Of a DNA stretch of 64,000 nucleotides, positions 61,110-64,000 are shown piece by piece. Made by a program: the position numbers and the translations under genes. Each line of letters starts with the position of its first letter. Position 1 is the stretch's first letter. The notes beneath the pieces are model-generated. The model had not been told where the DNA came from. It saw only the letters and a program-made list of their open reading frames with translations, and did not search any database. The stretch is from CAZJKE01 sp964546585 (GTDB lineage Bacteria; Planctomycetota; Phycisphaerae; Phycisphaerales; SM1A02), in NCBI GenBank assembly GCA_964546585.1, contig CAZJKE010000006.1, positions 1-64,000 of the forward strand, given 5' to 3'.

Positions 61110-61657
61110 ACACTGGGCTCACCGCCGCGGTTCTCATGGGCGGCCAAAGTCGCCGCATGGGACATCCCAAGCATGCGGTCGCACTACGTAACGGGCGAAC
61201 CATGCTCGACACCGTTGCGGAGGTCGCCGCCAAAGTAGCCGATGATGTCGTGCTGCTCGGCCCACCCGTCGACGGATACCGCTCGATCGCCGATCACCGC
61301 CCCGGAGAAGGCCCGGTGGCCGGCATCGAATCGCTCCTTCGCTCACATTGCAGTACGCGGTGCCTGATCCTCGCCTGCGACATGCCGAGGCTGACCCCTG
61401 AGGGGCTTGCACCGATCCTGATCCCGCACATCACCCCCGTGGTGGTATTCAGTACCCCAGGCAGCGACACCATCTCGCCACTTCCAATGGTGATCCGCCG
61501 TGATGCCGCTGAGGCGGTAACGGAGTACCTGGATGCGGGGGGGCGATCGATACGCGGGCTACTGGAACAGGTCCCTCACAGTGCCATTCCGCTTGATCCG
61601 GAGCGGGCTGACCAGATCCAAAGTGTCAACACGCCGGGTGACCTCAGCAGCCTGTGA
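61106..61657 (+). CDS. mobA: Molybdenum cofactor guanylyltransferase (MobA-like)
   Basis: 183 residues. Nucleotidyltransferase: AAVLMGGQSRRMGHPKHAV (LxGGxSxRMGxxK), PGEGPVAGIESLL, and LILACDMPRL with the metal-binding Asp. It would convert Mo-molybdopterin to the guanine dinucleotide form used by the oxidoreductase on the other strand (61644-63791). Coupled to the MOSC gene by an ATGA overlap. 3' ends of mobA and the oxidoreductase overlap by 14 bases. Confidence 0.85.
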   Translation: MNTGLTAAVLMGGQSRRMGHPKHAVALRNGRTMLDTVAEVAAKVADDVVLLGPPVDGYRSIADHRPGEGPVAGIESLLRSHCSTRCLILACDMPRLTPEGLAPILIPHITPVVVFSTPGSDTISPLPMVIRRDAAEAVTEYLDAGGRSIRGLLEQVPHSAIPLDPERADQIQSVNTPGDLSSL

Positions 61658-63791
61658 TCTCTACGACCGCGCTCTTGTAGGCCGGTGTTCGGGATGCCGG
61701 GTCGACGGTCCGGTCGAGAAGGATGTTGGCCTCGGGAAAATACATGGCGCAGTTGCCCGCTCGAATGTCAAACGGCCGCACAAGCACCTCCCACGAGCCG
61801 CCAGGTCCACACACTGTCACGCGTTGGTTTGGCCGAAACCCGAATCGTTCGATGTCGTCCTCGTGCATCAAGACGACATCCCGCCGATCCTGCCCGCGGT
61901 ACATATCCTCCTCCTCGTACACCACAGTGTTGAACTGTCCTTCGCTCCGGAGGGTCGCCAGTCGAAGTTGGTTGCCGGCAATCGGCGGTGGGGGCGCAAT
62001 GTCAACATCGTGGGCGCATGCACGGCCAGACTCCGTTGCAAAGTGCGGCTGATGGAAAGTCCGCCCCTCTATCTGGTATTCACCTTCGGCGCGGTATCCA
62101 GGGATGACCGCCGCGATCAGCGATCGAATGGCGGCGTGGTCGCGAAACGCACGCCAGTCGATTCCCGGCATGGAGGCCTCCGCAAGATCGGCGATAATGG
62201 CCACCTCGCTCCGTGGACCTTCATGTCGCGATGTGCCGCCGCTGCTCTGCCGCACATGGTTGAACATTGATTCCTGCGTCGTACTCTGCGGCTCCTCGTC
62301 ACGGGCAAGCACCGGCACAATGAGAGTTGTGCGGCCGCGTCCCCTGATGTGTCCGAGATTCAGCGTTGTGGACAGATACGCAACGGTGCCGATTCGAGCC
62401 ATGGCCGCCGAGGCGAAGGTTGAGTCGGGATTGGAACTGAGAAGGTTGCCTCCGAGACAAATGGCCAGATCCATGTTGTCCTCGGCGGCCGCTTCCATGC
62501 AGGCCATCGTGTCGAGGCCCGCCGACTGCGGCAACGAAATACCCAGTTCCTGTTCGATTCCAGCCACAACCGCGCCCTTGAGTTGCGGCACAACACCGAC
62601 GCTTCCCATGCCTTGTACATTTGAGTGTCCCCGCAGCGGCAGGAGTCCAGCACCTTGCCGTCCGAGCATGCTGCGAGCAATTGCGCAGTTGGCGATCATC
62701 CGCACGCTGCCCACGCCGTCCGCGTGGTGCGTAATGCCCATTGCCCAACAGAAGATCGCCCCCTTGGACTCGGCGTACAAGGCAGCCATCCGTTCGATCT
62801 CCCCGCGGGAGACACCGCTTGTCTCTTCGATCCAGGACCATTCCGTCCCGGTTGCCCGGGTCTCGACGGCATCAAACCCCTCGGCGCTGGACTTGATGAA
62901 GTCGCGGTCGATCGCGTCCCGCTCCGCAAGCGCCTTGATAATGCCGAGCAGCACTGCGCTGTCCCCGCCGAGGTGCACCTGGATGAAGAGATCCGCGATG
63001 CGGCTGGCCCGCAGCATTGATCGAACATCGCTTGGGACGCGGAATCGCTCAAGACCCCGCTCGCGCAGCGGATTGATCACGATGACCTTCCCGCCTCGGC
63101 GCCGCAATCGCACAAGTTCCTTCATGAGGCGGGGGTGATTGGATGCGGGGTTGCAGCCGATCAGAAAGATCAGGTCGCACGAGTTGAGATCATCGAGCGT
63201 CACGGTCGCCGTTCCAGACCCGGTCACCGACGCGAGCCCGACACCACTCGCCTGATGGCAGTAGTAGGAACAGTTGTTGACATTGTTGGTGCCGCGGACT
63301 CGCGCCGCAAGTTGCAGCAGGAATCCAGCCTCGTTGGAACTGCGACCACTGAAATAGTAGAACGACCGATCCGGTTCGGTTTCCCGCACGGCATTCGACA
63401 GTACATCCATGGCTTCATCCCAGGATGCAGTGCGATAGTGTGAGTCCAACGGGCCGGCGATCAGTGGATCAACGAGGCGGCCGCACCTTTCCAACTCGCG
63501 CGGCGACAGAGCCGCCAGTTCGGCGATGGAAAACCGTTCGAAGAAGGTCGAATCGATTCGGCCCTGCATGTCCGCTGCCATCGCCTGCACCGATTTCTTG
63601 CACACCTCAGGAAATCTTCCGTGTTCATTGACCATCCCGCCTCGCTGCCCGCCCATGCCAAGCGCACAGGTCTTGCAGGCATTCTTTGACCGCAGCGCGC
63701 GGTACATGCGCAGCAGTCCCCCACTGCGTCGAGCCTCGCGCAGTACATAATGGATCGCCGGCCATCCACCGCCGCTCTTCACTCGAGACAT
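61644..63791 (-). CDS. FdhF/YdeP-family molybdopterin oxidoreductase
   Basis: 715 residues. The N-terminus has CKTCALGMGGQRGGMVNE (Cys39, Cys42) and a further Cys (EVCKKS), the cluster-binding region of the FdhF/YdeP-like group; NNCSYYCHQASGVGL carries the Cys that may bind Mo, in the place of the selenocysteine of formate dehydrogenase. LIFLIGCNPASNHPRL, AIFCWAMGITHHADG, and the C-terminal molybdopterin dinucleotide-binding domain (about 595-715) follow. Substrate not determined; YdeP-type enzymes are poorly characterised. mobA and MOSC next door support Mo-bis-MGD use. Confidence 0.88.
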   Translation of the reverse strand: MSRVKSGGGWPAIHYVLREARRSGGLLRMYRALRSKNACKTCALGMGGQRGGMVNEHGRFPEVCKKSVQAMAADMQGRIDSTFFERFSIAELAALSPRELERCGRLVDPLIAGPLDSHYRTASWDEAMDVLSNAVRETEPDRSFYYFSGRSSNEAGFLLQLAARVRGTNNVNNCSYYCHQASGVGLASVTGSGTATVTLDDLNSCDLIFLIGCNPASNHPRLMKELVRLRRRGGKVIVINPLRERGLERFRVPSDVRSMLRASRIADLFIQVHLGGDSAVLLGIIKALAERDAIDRDFIKSSAEGFDAVETRATGTEWSWIEETSGVSRGEIERMAALYAESKGAIFCWAMGITHHADGVGSVRMIANCAIARSMLGRQGAGLLPLRGHSNVQGMGSVGVVPQLKGAVVAGIEQELGISLPQSAGLDTMACMEAAAEDNMDLAICLGGNLLSSNPDSTFASAAMARIGTVAYLSTTLNLGHIRGRGRTTLIVPVLARDEEPQSTTQESMFNHVRQSSGGTSRHEGPRSEVAIIADLAEASMPGIDWRAFRDHAAIRSLIAAVIPGYRAEGEYQIEGRTFHQPHFATESGRACAHDVDIAPPPPIAGNQLRLATLRSEGQFNTVVYEEEDMYRGQDRRDVVLMHEDDIERFGFRPNQRVTVCGPGGSWEVLVRPFDIRAGNCAMYFPEANILLDRTVDPASRTPAYKSAVVEITGC

Positions 63792-64000
63792 TGGTCCACT
63801 TTCTCGCGGAGCATCGCAATCAGCTCGTCAACATCACGCATCGTGGTCGTCGCGTGACCGATGCAGCACCGAGCAACAAATCGACCGTCAATACTGCAGT
63901 GTGTCAACATCGCGCGGCCGCTTTCGTTGATGGCCGACACCAGGTGCCGTGTCGATTCATCACCAGCAGCGACCCGAAAGCAGACGAGGTTGAGCGGGTG
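63779..64000 (-). CDS. PLP-dependent decarboxylase, C-terminal end (partial)
   Basis: The last 73 residues of a protein whose start lies outside the window. HPLNLVCFRVAAGDESTRHL, then SGRAMLTHCSIDGRFVARCCIG and a terminal helix, match the C-terminus of the aromatic-L-amino-acid/glutamate decarboxylase group II family. The catalytic Lys and PLP site would be upstream. It overlaps the start of the oxidoreductase by 13 bases. Confidence 0.75.
   Translation of the reverse strand, partial: HPLNLVCFRVAAGDESTRHLVSAINESGRAMLTHCSIDGRFVARCCIGHATTTMRDVDELIAMLREKVDQCLE

Overview
The window reads as a chromosomal segment of a high-GC planctomycete, most likely of the Phycisphaerae/Phycisphaerales type. 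Supporting signs seen in the sequence: a PVC-type beta-propeller/HEAT/cytochrome c protein, tandem DUF1080 domains, a PEP-CTERM protein, a dockerin-like C-terminus, prepilin-like proteins with a long C-terminal domain, two genes of the futalosine menaquinone route, and a MurJ next to a VanZ-like protein. The two runs of exactly 100 N (15244-15343, 58157-58256) show that this is a scaffolded assembly. No phage, insertion sequence with transposase, or CRISPR array was seen.

Layout. 1-337: leader region with a 14-codon ORF preceded by a very strong Shine-Dalgarno sequence, then a terminator. 338-6196: tight operon of acyl-CoA carboxyltransferase, DUF1080 protein, PVC cytochrome and SDR. 6254-8694: two exported proteins (SGNH-like with dockerin-like tail; PEP-CTERM). 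8827-10576 (minus): ispF, HD hydrolase, LolA-like. 10608-15217 (plus): lipoprotein, B12-dependent acyl-CoA mutase with isobutyryl-CoA-mutase residues, hisS, mqnB, DUF456. 15411-19891 (minus): five-gene type IV pilus-like assembly operon. 19994-24315 (minus): signal peptidase with a large insert, a RicT-like PSP1 protein, der. 24350-27981 (plus): gmk, an unknown exported protein, an exported phosphatidylserine-decarboxylase-like protein. 27990-37689 (minus): beta-barrel-like protein, MoxR, nusG, secE, tRNA-Trp, rpmG, tuf, tRNA-Thr, a prepilin, rho, coaE, cysS. 37936-44252: surface glycan island (epimerase, three hexapeptide acyltransferases, GT2, GT4, formyltransferase, polysaccharide deacetylase). 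44279-51751 (minus): prepilin, murJ, VanZ-like, parA, recO, M16 peptidase, lpd. 52035-58613 (mostly plus): phosphoesterase, yidC, mnmE, dciA (minus), ABC ATPase, parB. 58619-64000: mqnE, small genes, MOSC, mobA, FdhF/YdeP-like oxidoreductase, and the end of a PLP decarboxylase.

How the parts fit. Housekeeping (translation, secretion, cell wall, chromosome partition) alternates with an envelope and glycan programme: prepilins and a pilus ATPase complex, PEP-CTERM export, and a glycan island whose deacetylase is of the type seen with exosortase systems. The yidC-mnmE-dciA-parB run, the near-parS site before parB, parA 10 kb away, and divergent transcription at 51752-52034 around a perfect DnaA box resemble the conserved neighbourhood of a bacterial replication origin.

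The most notable signals outside the genes are short palindromes of the type GGTGTCnGACACC, GTGACnGTCAC and GGGTCTGACCC. They sit exactly at gene ends and in two cases supply the stop codon of the gene. They look like REP-type elements. Gene starts were chosen by overlap, Shine-Dalgarno sequence and family length; no database search was possible.
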